Source of the DNA: Novosphingobium sp. B 225
GTDB taxonomy: Bacteria > Pseudomonadota > Alphaproteobacteria > Sphingomonadales > Sphingomonadaceae
Length of the DNA: 64,000 nucleotides
Direction: 5' to 3'
NCBI RefSeq assembly: GCF_002198665.1
Contig: NZ_MWLM01000034.1
Span: forward strand, 79,468 to 143,467
The translations under genes were made by a program, and so were the position numbers. Positions within the stretch are counted from its first letter, which is position 1, and each line of letters opens with the position of its first letter. Positions 6,945-16,054 of the stretch are shown piece after piece. The notes beneath the pieces are model-generated. The model was not told the origin of the DNA, searched no databases, and saw only the letters and a list, made by a program, of their open reading frames with translations.

Positions 6945-9900
6945 ATGCTGGAAGTCACATCCAAGACCATCGATGGCATCACCGATCTGGTCGTGATCGC
7001 CCCGATCAAGGAAGGCTTCATCCAGGCCTATGAGAACATCACATATGCCAGCCGCCTGAAACTGGTGGCCGAAGCGCTTAACCGGATTCGGGTTTCGGCG
7101 CGCGAATTTGAACGGGTGGTGCCGTTTTCCGATGTAACCGAACGGATTCTCAACCTGCTCGATTTCCGGGTTGGCGTGCTGGACAAGGACCTGTTCGGCA
7201 TGGCCCGCAAGGCCCCGGGCAAACTGGAACTGCAAAGCCGCCGCTACCTGTACCTGACCGCCACTTTCGAAGGCGGGTGGGAACCTTACATGCGGCTGAT
7301 CTGGCGGCCGCTGGGCACGTTCCTGGACCTGCTGTTCTGCAATTGCGATGGCTATGTCACTGCAACCGAACACAGCTGCGAGGAATACCTGCAATGGGTT
7401 CGCGACAACCAGATGGACAGCGCGATCTTCTATAACACCACGGGCCTGTCCACGCGCGATCAGAAATACCTGTCGCGGATCGAACGCCTGCAGCGCGAAG
7501 GCAAAAGCGAGCTGGAACTGGCGCAGGCGCGGATGGTCTATCCCGAACCCGCCGCCGCCGAAACCCGTCAGGGCAAAAGCGATCTGGCCAGGCTGCAGAT
7601 GCAGCAGACCGGCAATCCCCTGGTCGGCTTCGAACATGTCGGCAAGACGCTCGAACTGGGGCTCGAAGCGCTGAATGTGATTTACAAGCTGGCCGATTTC
7701 TATCCGCCCGAATGGCTGACCGGGCGGCAGGCCGGGACCGATCCCGGCGGGCGCCAACGGATCAACGAAGGGCACCGTCTGGTCCGTGCGGCGGCGGATA
7801 TTCTGCTGGGGTGGGATCAGTTCGCCGCCGGGCTCGATCAGCTGCCGGATGCGCACCCGCTCAAACAGCGTTGGACCACGGCCAAGGGGATCTACAAGGA
7901 ACCGCTGAACTGGTATTCGACCGGCAAGACGCACCTCAAGCGGCTGGATGCCGCGCTGGAGGCGGAGCGGCCGCAAGACCCGGTGTTTGCCGCCAGCGAA
8001 GTGCAGGGCGGGATCCTGAAATCGCAGGGCAGCGCCGCCCAGCCGGTGGTCCACGGCGCGCTGCTGCTGTTCACGATCCGTGACAGCGCCGGGGCGCGCC
8101 GCTTTGTCAGCCAGATCGATCTGCATTTTGCCGATGGTGCGGGAAGCACGCCCACCGATGGGTTGTACCGCAATCTGGCCCTGACCGCCGATGGCCTGCT
8201 GCGGCTGGGGCTTGATCATCAGGTGGTCGATTGTTTCCCCAAGGAATTCCGCGAAGGGATGGAACAGCGCAGCGGGATCATTGGTGACATGCGCGAAAAT
8301 CACCCGCGCAACTGGATCCTGCCCGAACGCAACGGCCCGGTTTTGACCGGTCAGGTTCCGGCTGGCACCGCGCTGCCCCGGGTCGAACTGCGCGAGGTTG
8401 ATCTGGTAATCCAGCTGCGCTCGACCAATCCGGATCGCGCCGCGCTCGAAGCCGAAGCGCGCCGTCTGGCTGCGCTGGCCGGGGCGGGGGCCTCGCTCGA
8501 AGCGGTCGAATGGATGCTGGGCGGGCACGGTGAAGGCGACGGCTATTTCCGTGATCATTTCGGCTATCTTGACGGGATCAGCCAGCCGCGCCCGGTCCTG
8601 CCGGGTCAGCCCGCCGGTCTGGCGCGGGACCGGGTCAAACCGGGCGAAGTGCTGGCCGGTTATGGCAACGATCGCGGTGATGCCGCGCCGGGCCCCTATG
8701 CCTCGCTGGCCGATGAACGCAGCGGCCCGCGCGCCGCGGCGCAGGATCTGCAACGCAACGGCACCTATCTGGTGCTGCGCAAGATTGGTGAGGATGTCGA
8801 ACGCTTCAACCAGTGGCTGACGCGCGCTGCCGGGCCGATCGCCGCGCAGCTGGGGATCGATGCCGGGGCCGCGCAGGCGCTGCTCAAGGCCGCGATCATG
8901 GGGCGCGATCAGGCCGGACGGCCGCTTGCCAAGCCCGACAGTCCTGACCTCAACGATTTCGATTACGGCGAGGACGGGACGGGGCAGCGCTGCCCCTATG
9001 CGGCGCATATCCGCCGCGCCAATCCGCGCCGGATCGTGACGGGTGGGGGCCTGCCCCCGGCCAGCCAGGCCGAAACCCAGACCCGCGCCGAATTTGATCG
9101 GCCATCGCCCCGGCTGCTGCGCCGGGCCATGCTGTTCGGCGATCCGGCCCAGGGTCCGGCCCGTGCCGGGCTGATGTTCATGGCCTATAACGCCAGCATT
9201 GCCGAACAGTACGAAGTGATCCAGCGCTGGCTCAACGGTGGCAACAGCACCGATGTGGCCGGCGCCAACAACGATCCGCTGACCGGGGTCGGGCCCAAGG
9301 ATGCCCCGGCGGTGTTCCAGTTCATTGCCAGCGATGCCGCGGGCAAGCCGCAAGTGGTGCGGGCCGAACTGCCGCTGTTCACCCCCGGCGCACCGCCGGT
9401 GGGCCATGCCGATCCGGGGCGACATCCGTTTACGCCGCTGCATTGGGGGCTGTACCTGTTCGTGCCTTCGCGCAGCGCACTGGCCGCGCTGGGTCAGTTG
9501 ACCGCCAGCTATCTGCCGATGCGCCCGTTTGATGAAGACGCGGTGGGCCGCGCGATCATCGAACGGGTGTCCGCCATGCCCGAAGATGAAGCGGCCAAGG
9601 AATGGAAGCGGCTGCTGGAAGATTTTACCACCAAGGACCCGGCCGAACGCGATCTGACCCCTGATATGTGGGCGGCGATCCGGCACTATTACGGCGGCGC
9701 GCTCAACCTGCGGCGCGGGCCGAACCAGGGCGGCGGCGTGGCGCTGGTGGGCGAAGGCGATAGCGGCGAGGAACCCGATGCGCCGCGCTATGACTGGGCC
9801 AATCCCGATCGCGAAAACCAGAACGTGGTGCTCTGCGCGGGCGCGCGGCAGGTGGCTCAGGTGCTGGCGGACTGGAAGAACTTTTCCAGCGAGGAACAGC

Positions 9901-11147
9901 TGCGCCGGATCCATGGCAACAGCGGACCGATCTTCGTTACCCAGCAGCCCGACGATAACTATCACAACCCGGCGCTGACCGCGCTCAAGCTCAACTACTG
10001 GAACGATTCCAACGCGACCAACGCGATCCTGATGAAGTACGATGCCCCGGCCGGGTTCAAGGCCGGTTACGCCGCCGGGACCAAAGTGCTGAACGCATCG
10101 AAGCAGGCGGTTGAGGCGCTGGGGCGCACATCGTTCAAGCTGGAACTGCGCCGCCAGTACCTGCTCCCCGCGCTGGGGGTTTTAAGCCAGATCTGGTACG
10201 GCTTCCCCGATGGCACCCACATGCTGCTTGGGCCGTGGTCATGGTCGCCGGTGCGACTGGGCGAACCGGGCGAGGCGGAAATGGCTGCGGCCAATCCCGA
10301 TATGGTCTGGCGCGACAAGCCGCATGCTCCGGGCGATTTCCTCTCCCCCTCGCGCAATGCCTTCTATCCCCGGCCCAGCCCCGAAGTGACCGACTATGCC
10401 GAAAACCACGGCAAGGCGATTCTGATCGCGGCCCGCAAATTCGTGGCCGATCACCGCGCGGCCGACACGGTTCCGGGCGGATCGGTTGCCGCCGCGATGT
10501 TCCGGGAGATCCAGGATCCCGAAGTGCTGGCGCGCAATATCGTTGGCACCATGGTGGGTGCGATCCCGCCGATGGATGGCAATCTGCGCGGGGTGCTGGC
10601 CGAATGGCTGGGTCAGAAATCGCTGTGGCGGCACCAGTCGGCGCTGAAGCAGGCCACTGCGGGCCAGTCCGCCGATCAGGCGATCGCTGCGGCCATCGCG
10701 GCCTTGCGGGGCCCGGTTTCGCAGGCGATGTGCATCCGCCCCGCGCCAGACCTGCTCTATCGCACGGCCCAGCACGATACGCGGATCAAGACAGACCCGC
10801 CCACGCCCGGCTGTCCGCACCGCCGCGATGTGAAAGTGCGCAAGGGCGATATGGTGGTGGTCAGCCAGGTCTCCGCCGCGCAGCGCTCACTGTTCGATCC
10901 GGCCACGCCGGACGGCGATGTCTCGATTGTGTTCGGGGGCAAGCGTCAGCAGGCCGATCAGATCGACAGCCCGCCGCCTTATGCGGTTCACGCCTGCCCG
11001 GCGCAGGACATGGCCTTTGGCGCGATCATGGGGATCATGGCGGCCTTGCTCGATGCCGGGACGATCCAGGCCATGCCCGCCGCGCTGATCGTGCGGCTGA
11101 GTGACTGGAAACCGATCGGCGCTTCGCCCGGTGTTGCTTCCACGTGA
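6945..11147 (+). CDS. DyP-type peroxidase fused to a cytochrome P450-like domain, with an unassigned N-terminal region
   Basis: A 1400-residue protein with at least three parts. Residues 1 to about 340 match no family I can name; they carry RRYLYLTATFEGGWEPYMR and FCNCDGYV segments that could be a ferredoxin-like alpha/beta domain. Residues about 346-880 are a DyP-type haem peroxidase: EVQGGILKS at its start, the GXXDG motif as G540-Y-L-D543-G, the proximal haem ligand His688 in CPYAAHIRRANPR, and RLLRRAMLFG. Residues about 960-1400 resemble a cytochrome P450: GTMVGAIPPMDG near 1201 in the position of the oxygen-binding helix, and VHACPAQDMA, in which Cys1351 fits the thiolate ligand of HxCxG, although the usual FGxG in front is not conserved. 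No signal peptide or membrane helix is evident. AGGGG before ATG 6945 supports the start. The architecture is analogous to fungal Ppo oxygenases (peroxidase domain making a lipid hydroperoxide, P450 rearranging it), but the peroxidase family is different. Substrate unknown. Confidence 0.85.
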   Translation: MLEVTSKTIDGITDLVVIAPIKEGFIQAYENITYASRLKLVAEALNRIRVSAREFERVVPFSDVTERILNLLDFRVGVLDKDLFGMARKAPGKLELQSRRYLYLTATFEGGWEPYMRLIWRPLGTFLDLLFCNCDGYVTATEHSCEEYLQWVRDNQMDSAIFYNTTGLSTRDQKYLSRIERLQREGKSELELAQARMVYPEPAAAETRQGKSDLARLQMQQTGNPLVGFEHVGKTLELGLEALNVIYKLADFYPPEWLTGRQAGTDPGGRQRINEGHRLVRAAADILLGWDQFAAGLDQLPDAHPLKQRWTTAKGIYKEPLNWYSTGKTHLKRLDAALEAERPQDPVFAASEVQGGILKSQGSAAQPVVHGALLLFTIRDSAGARRFVSQIDLHFADGAGSTPTDGLYRNLALTADGLLRLGLDHQVVDCFPKEFREGMEQRSGIIGDMRENHPRNWILPERNGPVLTGQVPAGTALPRVELREVDLVIQLRSTNPDRAALEAEARRLAALAGAGASLEAVEWMLGGHGEGDGYFRDHFGYLDGISQPRPVLPGQPAGLARDRVKPGEVLAGYGNDRGDAAPGPYASLADERSGPRAAAQDLQRNGTYLVLRKIGEDVERFNQWLTRAAGPIAAQLGIDAGAAQALLKAAIMGRDQAGRPLAKPDSPDLNDFDYGEDGTGQRCPYAAHIRRANPRRIVTGGGLPPASQAETQTRAEFDRPSPRLLRRAMLFGDPAQGPARAGLMFMAYNASIAEQYEVIQRWLNGGNSTDVAGANNDPLTGVGPKDAPAVFQFIASDAAGKPQVVRAELPLFTPGAPPVGHADPGRHPFTPLHWGLYLFVPSRSALAALGQLTASYLPMRPFDEDAVGRAIIERVSAMPEDEAAKEWKRLLEDFTTKDPAERDLTPDMWAAIRHYYGGALNLRRGPNQGGGVALVGEGDSGEEPDAPRYDWANPDRENQNVVLCAGARQVAQVLADWKNFSSEEQLRRIHGNSGPIFVTQQPDDNYHNPALTALKLNYWNDSNATNAILMKYDAPAGFKAGYAAGTKVLNASKQAVEALGRTSFKLELRRQYLLPALGVLSQIWYGFPDGTHMLLGPWSWSPVRLGEPGEAEMAAANPDMVWRDKPHAPGDFLSPSRNAFYPRPSPEVTDYAENHGKAILIAARKFVADHRAADTVPGGSVAAAMFREIQDPEVLARNIVGTMVGAIPPMDGNLRGVLAEWLGQKSLWRHQSALKQATAGQSADQAIAAAIAALRGPVSQAMCIRPAPDLLYRTAQHDTRIKTDPPTPGCPHRRDVKVRKGDMVVVSQVSAAQRSLFDPATPDGDVSIVFGGKRQQADQIDSPPPYAVHACPAQDMAFGAIMGIMAALLDAGTIQAMPAALIVRLSDWKPIGASPGVAST

Positions 11148-11159
11148 GTGGAACAGACT

Positions 11160-14024
11160 CTAGGCTCTGATCCCCAGCGCTGACAGGGCGGCCTTGGCTT
11201 CGGCCTCGATCGTCTCGGCTGCGGCACTTTCACCGCGAAAGCGGGCAAGCTGTGCGGCGCACAGCAGGTTTCGGGCGGCTTCGCGCGGGCTGTGGCGGAT
11301 CCGGGCCGAACGTCTGGCCTGATCCAGATAGTGATCGGCGCGGTCGCTGCGGCCCTGGCCTTGGGCCAGCCGGGCCAGTGCGCGCCAGCCCATCGCTTCG
11401 CCCAGCCGGTCACCGCCTTCGCGGACCCGTTGCACCAAGGCCCCGGCATAGGCCCGCGCCGCCGCCGTATCGCCGCGCACGGCCATGACCTGGGTCAGCC
11501 AGCCGAACAGCAGCGAGGTGCGCTGGCGGCTGTTGCCCGGGCTGAGGAACCAGCGCGCGGTATCTTCCATCCGCCGCACCTGCCGTTCATCGCCATCGAT
11601 CCGCCAGCGGGCATAGGCGGCCAGCGCGTGGCTCATCATCGCCAGATAGCGGGTGTGGGTGCGGGTGCAATCCTGCAGCGCGGCCTGGGCCAGGCTTTCG
11701 GCCCCGTACCAATCGCCTTGCCACAGCCGGATCGCGGCGCGCTGGGTCAGCAGCGATGGGCGCATCGTGGTCAAGGCATCGGGATCGAGTGCTTCGGCCC
11801 GGTCGAACAGCGCGTCCGCCTCGGCCATGTGGCCCTGATCGCCCAGCAGAAAGCCGTGGCAGGCCAGCCCATAGATCAGCGTTTCGCGGTGGTGGCGGCC
11901 GCCGCGCTCGGCGAACTGGGGCAGCACCACGCGGAACAATTCGTCCGCCTCGCCATACCGACCGGCGCTGTTGAGGGACTGGGCCAGCTTGATTTCGATC
12001 TGGCCCATGAACCGCTCGTCGCCTGCCGCCAGCGCGGCATCGCGTGCGACCGAAAGGTCGCGGATCGAGCGCTTGCCGAGCCCCAGGCCATAAGCGATCG
12101 ATCCCAGCCAATAGCGTCCCCGGATCTGCGCGGCGGGATCATCGCTGCCGGCCAGCAGCGCCTGGGCGCGCTGGATCACATCGAGCTGGTCGGCGGCGGG
12201 ATCGACGATGCTGGCCAGCCCGAACTTGTTGAGCAAGGTCCAGCCCTGCCCTTCGCGCTGAGGGCCGGGCTCAAGCGCCTCGATCCGGGTCAGCGCGGCG
12301 CGGTAATGCGCCTGAGCCCGGTCCAGCGCGCCCGCCGCCAGCGCCGCGTCCCCGGCGCGCATGGCATAATCAAGCGCGGCCTCGTCCATTCCGGCGGCGG
12401 CGCTGTGATAGGCCAGAGCATCGAGCAGGCCATCCGCGCCGAGCAGTTCGGCCCGCTCTTCCAGCACATGCAGCGCGCGTTGGTGCAGATCGCGGCGCAG
12501 CGCCAGATCGATCCCGGCATAGACGGCATCGCGGGTCAGCCCGTGCTTGAAGCGCAGCATGGTGCCGCTATCGCCGGGATAGAGGAAATCGGCCTGCTCC
12601 AGCCGGTGCAACGCGGGCGCATCGATCGCCGCGCCCTGGATCGCGGCCAGCAGCCAGCCGGGCACCTGATGGCCCAGCACCGCAGCCTGTCGCAGCAGAT
12701 CGGCATCGCGGGCGGGAAGCGCGGCAAAGCGGGCTTGGACCGCCATGTCGAACCATGCCCCGCGCGCCTCGCCTTCGGGGGCCTCGCCGCGGCTGGCCCA
12801 GGCGTGGCACAGCTCTTCAAGCAACAGCGGACTGCCCCCGGCGGCCATGGTCAGCCGTTCGATCACCCCGGGTTCGACCGTACCCAGCAAGGCCGCAATC
12901 GCCTGCTGCGCGGCCTGCGGCGTCAGCGGCAGCAGTGGTTCGATCAGGCAGGGCGTGCCTTCGGGCAAGCGGACCTGCCCCTCGCGCGAGGCGAGCAGGA
13001 CGCGCAGCTGCCCGGCGGGCGCGGCGGCGAGCATCGCGGCCAGCTCGTCGCGGCTCGCATCGTCGGCCCATTGCCAATCGTCGATCACTACCAGGACCGG
13101 CAGGCTTGCCGCCGCCAGCGCAATCTCGCGCCCGATCGACACGCCCTCCGCCGCCGCCTGTTCGGCCTGCTCGCTCCCGGCCAGTCCGCCCGCAATCTGC
13201 AGGAATGGTTGCAGCGGCCGCGCTGCCAGGTACGCTTCGCAGTACCCGCGCGCGACGCGCCATCCGGCACTGCGCGCCTCGTCGCAAGCATGCGCAAGCA
13301 GGCGGCTCTTGCCGATCCCGGCGGGTCCGTGGAGCAGCATGGTCACCGCGCCCTGGCCGCCGCCGCGCAGCCAGGTCTTGAGCCGCGTCTGAATCTCGTC
13401 ACGCCCGGTAAGCGGGGTCAGCCGTTGGCGCGCGCGTCCGGCAAAGCGGCTTTCCACATCGCTGCGGCCCAGCACCGGCAGCGCATTCAACCGCTTGCGC
13501 CGCCCGCCCAGCTGCAAGGGCACGGGCGCGCCGGTGGTAAAAAACGCGGCGTCCCCGCCCAGCGTCTCGGCGCTGACCAGCAGCCCGTCGGGGCTGGAGG
13601 CATCGCACAGCCGCGCCGCGACATTGGTCGCATCGCCCAACATCTCATAACGCCCGCGCACCATGTCGCCGCTACGCAGCAGCACCACCCCGGCGTGAAT
13701 CCCGCTGTGCAGCCGCAGCTTGAGCCCCGGGCCGAACAGCCCGTCCAGTTCTGCCGCGGCCTGATGCAGATCCAGCGCAGCTTCGGTCGCGCGGCGTCCG
13801 GCGTCTTCGTGGGCGAGCGGATAGCCGAACATGCACAGCGCCCCGTCCCCGTCGATCCGGACCACCTCGCCACCATGATGGCTGACGATCCGTCCGGTCA
13901 GTTCGCGCAGCCGGGTCAGGAGTTCGGCATAGTGTTCCGGTTCCATGTTCCCGGTGATGCCGGTGGAATCGGTCAGGTCGGTGAACAGCAGGACAAGGTG
14001 ATGGCGCTGATTGACCAGGCTCAT
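11160..14024 (-). CDS. Class III adenylate/guanylate cyclase with ATPase and TPR-like regions
   Basis: A 954-residue signalling protein. Residues 8-165 are a class III nucleotide cyclase: metal ligands Asp16 (LFTDLTDST) and Asp60 (VRIDGDGA), and the transition-state pair Asn134 and Arg138 in GDATNVAARL. The residues that usually specify ATP (Lys/Asp) read Arg56 and Glu127, so the substrate is uncertain. Residues about 200-480 form an AAA/STAND-like ATPase with Walker A GPAGIGKSR at 233-241 and LPVLVVIDDWQWADD as Walker B. The rest is helical and TPR-like, rich in AxxxYxxAL-type pairs, as in bacterial cyclase-ATPase regulators. It has no membrane segment. Its start ATG overlaps the stop of the Crp/Fnr gene (ATGA at 14021-14024), so the two are translationally coupled: a plausible nucleotide source beside its receptor. 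It ends 13 bp from the convergent peroxidase-P450 gene. Confidence 0.9.
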   Translation of the reverse strand: MSLVNQRHHLVLLFTDLTDSTGITGNMEPEHYAELLTRLRELTGRIVSHHGGEVVRIDGDGALCMFGYPLAHEDAGRRATEAALDLHQAAAELDGLFGPGLKLRLHSGIHAGVVLLRSGDMVRGRYEMLGDATNVAARLCDASSPDGLLVSAETLGGDAAFFTTGAPVPLQLGGRRKRLNALPVLGRSDVESRFAGRARQRLTPLTGRDEIQTRLKTWLRGGGQGAVTMLLHGPAGIGKSRLLAHACDEARSAGWRVARGYCEAYLAARPLQPFLQIAGGLAGSEQAEQAAAEGVSIGREIALAAASLPVLVVIDDWQWADDASRDELAAMLAAAPAGQLRVLLASREGQVRLPEGTPCLIEPLLPLTPQAAQQAIAALLGTVEPGVIERLTMAAGGSPLLLEELCHAWASRGEAPEGEARGAWFDMAVQARFAALPARDADLLRQAAVLGHQVPGWLLAAIQGAAIDAPALHRLEQADFLYPGDSGTMLRFKHGLTRDAVYAGIDLALRRDLHQRALHVLEERAELLGADGLLDALAYHSAAAGMDEAALDYAMRAGDAALAAGALDRAQAHYRAALTRIEALEPGPQREGQGWTLLNKFGLASIVDPAADQLDVIQRAQALLAGSDDPAAQIRGRYWLGSIAYGLGLGKRSIRDLSVARDAALAAGDERFMGQIEIKLAQSLNSAGRYGEADELFRVVLPQFAERGGRHHRETLIYGLACHGFLLGDQGHMAEADALFDRAEALDPDALTTMRPSLLTQRAAIRLWQGDWYGAESLAQAALQDCTRTHTRYLAMMSHALAAYARWRIDGDERQVRRMEDTARWFLSPGNSRQRTSLLFGWLTQVMAVRGDTAAARAYAGALVQRVREGGDRLGEAMGWRALARLAQGQGRSDRADHYLDQARRSARIRHSPREAARNLLCAAQLARFRGESAAAETIEAEAKAALSALGIRA

Positions 14025-14716
14025 CTCAGCATGCGTTCGTATTGGTTGCGCAGGGCCGAAAGCGAAGCGATGTGCAACTGGCGGCCGCGCTGCTGAAGCA
14101 GGCCATCCTGGCCCAGCAGCCCCAGTTCGCGCGAAACCGCTTCGCGGCTGGTGCCGATCCGTGCGGCCAGTTCGGCATGGGTCGGCATCGGGCGGATATC
14201 GGCGCTGTCGGCCCCCGGTTCAGCCACTTCCAGCGCAAGCCGCAGCAGTTCGGCCTGGACCCGGCTGGCAACTGGCAGGGTGGCAAGTTCAAAGGCGCGG
14301 TCGGTCAGATTGCGGACCCGCTGGGCCAGCTGCTGTGCCACCCACAGCCCGGCCTCGGGCACTTCGCCCAGCAGCTGGGTAAATTCAGGCCCGGTCAGAT
14401 GCGCAAGACGCGAATCCTCGATCGCGGTAACATTGGTAGAGCGCGGCTGGCCATCGATTGCGCTGAGTTCCCCGAACATCTCGCCCGGGCCCATATCGCT
14501 CAGGATTACTTCGCGCCCCTGCGGCGAAACCAGCGAGAACAGCAGGCGTCCTGACAGGACCAGATAGACGTCGCGGCCCTGGCTGCCTTCGGCAACCACC
14601 ACCTGCTTGCGGCTGATCGGCTGCTGGCGGGCGCGGGCCAGGAATGCGTCGCGAACCGCGGGCGGCATGATCCGCTCCGCGCGCTGCTCTTGGCCTGACG
14701 GGCCAAAACCATGCAT
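14021..14716 (-). CDS. Crp/Fnr family transcriptional regulator
   Basis: A 231-residue regulator. The N-terminal cyclic-nucleotide-binding fold has the phosphate-binding cassette GEMFGELSAIDGQPRSTNV, with the Glu, Arg and Ser that contact cAMP in Crp. The C-terminal helix-turn-helix is PTHAELAARIGTSREAVSRE, close to the Crp/Fnr consensus, followed by the wing DGLLQQRGRQLHI. There is no N-terminal cysteine cluster, so it is not an oxygen-sensing Fnr. It is the first gene of a two-gene operon with the cyclase and very probably reads the nucleotide that the cyclase makes. Target genes are unknown; the window offers no clear Crp-type sites. Confidence 0.9.
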   Translation of the reverse strand: MHGFGPSGQEQRAERIMPPAVRDAFLARARQQPISRKQVVVAEGSQGRDVYLVLSGRLLFSLVSPQGREVILSDMGPGEMFGELSAIDGQPRSTNVTAIEDSRLAHLTGPEFTQLLGEVPEAGLWVAQQLAQRVRNLTDRAFELATLPVASRVQAELLRLALEVAEPGADSADIRPMPTHAELAARIGTSREAVSRELGLLGQDGLLQQRGRQLHIASLSALRNQYERMLR

Positions 14717-14846
14717 CCTTGCGACCCCTGTTCGCCACGGGCCTGCCCCAAACCGGCCCTTCTGTCTGCTACTAGTCCCTGCCGGTGATTTTTGTCACAT
14801 CATTTTTTGGCGGGAAGAACCAGTTTGGGACGCTCTGCGCGCCTGT

Positions 14847-16007
14847 TCAGCTGAACAGGCTTTGATATTTCTGCGAAAAAACATCGCGCCCAATAATCAG
14901 GCGCATCACTTCACTGGAACCGGCGAGGATCCGGTTGATGCGGGCGTCGCTGAACATCCGGCTGATCGGATATTCATCCATGAAGCCCGCCCCGCCGTGC
15001 AGCTGTACCCCCAGGTCCAGCATCTTCCACTCAACCTCGCTCGCCACCATCTTGGCCTTGGCGCCCATGTTGCTGGTGAGCTGTCCGATATTATGGGCGG
15101 CGACGCAGTGGTCGATATAGACCTGCGCCAATTCAATCTCGGTATCCATCTCGGCCATGCGGAACTGGGTGTTCTGCTGGTCGGACAGCGGCGCCCCGAA
15201 GATCTGCCGCTGGCTGACGTAATCGCGGGTGATGTCAAACGCCTTGCGGGCATTGGCGGCGCAGCCGACGGCGGAAATCAGCCGTTCCTCGGCCAGGCCC
15301 TCCATCAGATAGTAAAACCCCTTGCCGGCCTCACCCAGCTGGTTGGCCTTGGGCACTTGCACATTGTTGAAGAACAGTTCGGCGGTGTCCTGCGCGGGCA
15401 TGCCCATCTTTTTCAGGTTGCGGCCGCGTTCGAACCCTTCCATCCCGCGCTCCAGGATCAGCAGCACCATCGCATGTTTCTTGTCCGCGCCCGCAACCTT
15501 GGCAGCCACGATCACCACATCGGCGTTGATCCCGTTGGAGATATAGGTCTTGGAACCGTTGAGCAGCCAGTGATCGCCCATGTCCTGCGCCGTGGTGCGC
15601 ATCCCCGCCAGGTCCGATCCCGCGCCCGGCTCGGTCATGGCGATGGCCAGGATCGTTTCACCCGAAACGCATTTCGGCAGGAACCGCATGCGCTGTTCCT
15701 CGGTGCCAAAGCGCTGGAAATAAGGGCCGACCAGGCGGCTGTGCAGCGTGTTATAGAACTGCTTGGCCCCGGCGCGGCAGGTTTCCTCGATGATGATCTG
15801 TTCAAAGCGGAAATCGGTGTCGCCCATGCCGCCATATTTCTCGTCCGGCCAGATCATCAGAAAGCCCTGATCGCCCGCCTTCCTGAAGGCCGCGCGATCG
15901 ACGATCCCCGCCTCGCGCCAATCTTCCATATGCGGGGCAATTTCTGCCTCAAGGAACTTGCGATAGGCATCGCGGAACATGATCTGGTCTTCGCTGAACT
16001 GGCGCAT
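14847..16007 (-). CDS. Acyl-CoA dehydrogenase
   Basis: A 386-residue FAD-dependent acyl-CoA dehydrogenase. Typical stretches are YRKFLEAEIAPHMEDWREAG at the N-terminus, AMTEPGAGSDLAGMRT and LNGSKTYISNGINADVVI in the middle, and LHGGAGFMDEYPISRMFSDA near the end. The C-terminal medium-chain base position reads LAGSSEVMR, so Glu is missing there; the Glu of AEERLISA occupies the isovaleryl-CoA dehydrogenase position. The start at 16007 follows an AGGAAG stretch. It begins about 50 bp after the VOC gene and probably belongs to the same minus-strand operon (alpha/beta hydrolase, lyase, CoA-transferase, VOC, dehydrogenase). Substrate unknown. Confidence 0.9.
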   Translation of the reverse strand: MRQFSEDQIMFRDAYRKFLEAEIAPHMEDWREAGIVDRAAFRKAGDQGFLMIWPDEKYGGMGDTDFRFEQIIIEETCRAGAKQFYNTLHSRLVGPYFQRFGTEEQRMRFLPKCVSGETILAIAMTEPGAGSDLAGMRTTAQDMGDHWLLNGSKTYISNGINADVVIVAAKVAGADKKHAMVLLILERGMEGFERGRNLKKMGMPAQDTAELFFNNVQVPKANQLGEAGKGFYYLMEGLAEERLISAVGCAANARKAFDITRDYVSQRQIFGAPLSDQQNTQFRMAEMDTEIELAQVYIDHCVAAHNIGQLTSNMGAKAKMVASEVEWKMLDLGVQLHGGAGFMDEYPISRMFSDARINRILAGSSEVMRLIIGRDVFSQKYQSLFS

Positions 16008-16054
16008 GGCTTCCTCTTGCAGGATGGCGAACGGGCTGGGTCTGTGACCTAGGG

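Noticed and set aside
6891..9965. A 1024-residue open frame on the minus strand opposite the DyP-P450 gene
   Set aside because: Its composition is that of antisense GC-rich codons, it shows no family motif, and the plus-strand frame has clear peroxidase and P450 signatures throughout.
6945..11147. Encapsulin cargo system for the DyP domain
   Set aside because: No encapsulin shell gene is adjacent, and the chain does not end in a cargo-loading peptide; it ends in the P450-like domain.
11292..14096. A 934-residue plus-strand frame opposite the cyclase gene
   Set aside because: It is antisense to well-supported cyclase and ATPase motifs and has no recognisable domain of its own.
14717..14846. 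A Crp-type binding site in TTTTTGTCACATCATTTT
   Set aside because: Only one half (TGTCACA) resembles the motif and no symmetric partner is at the right distance.
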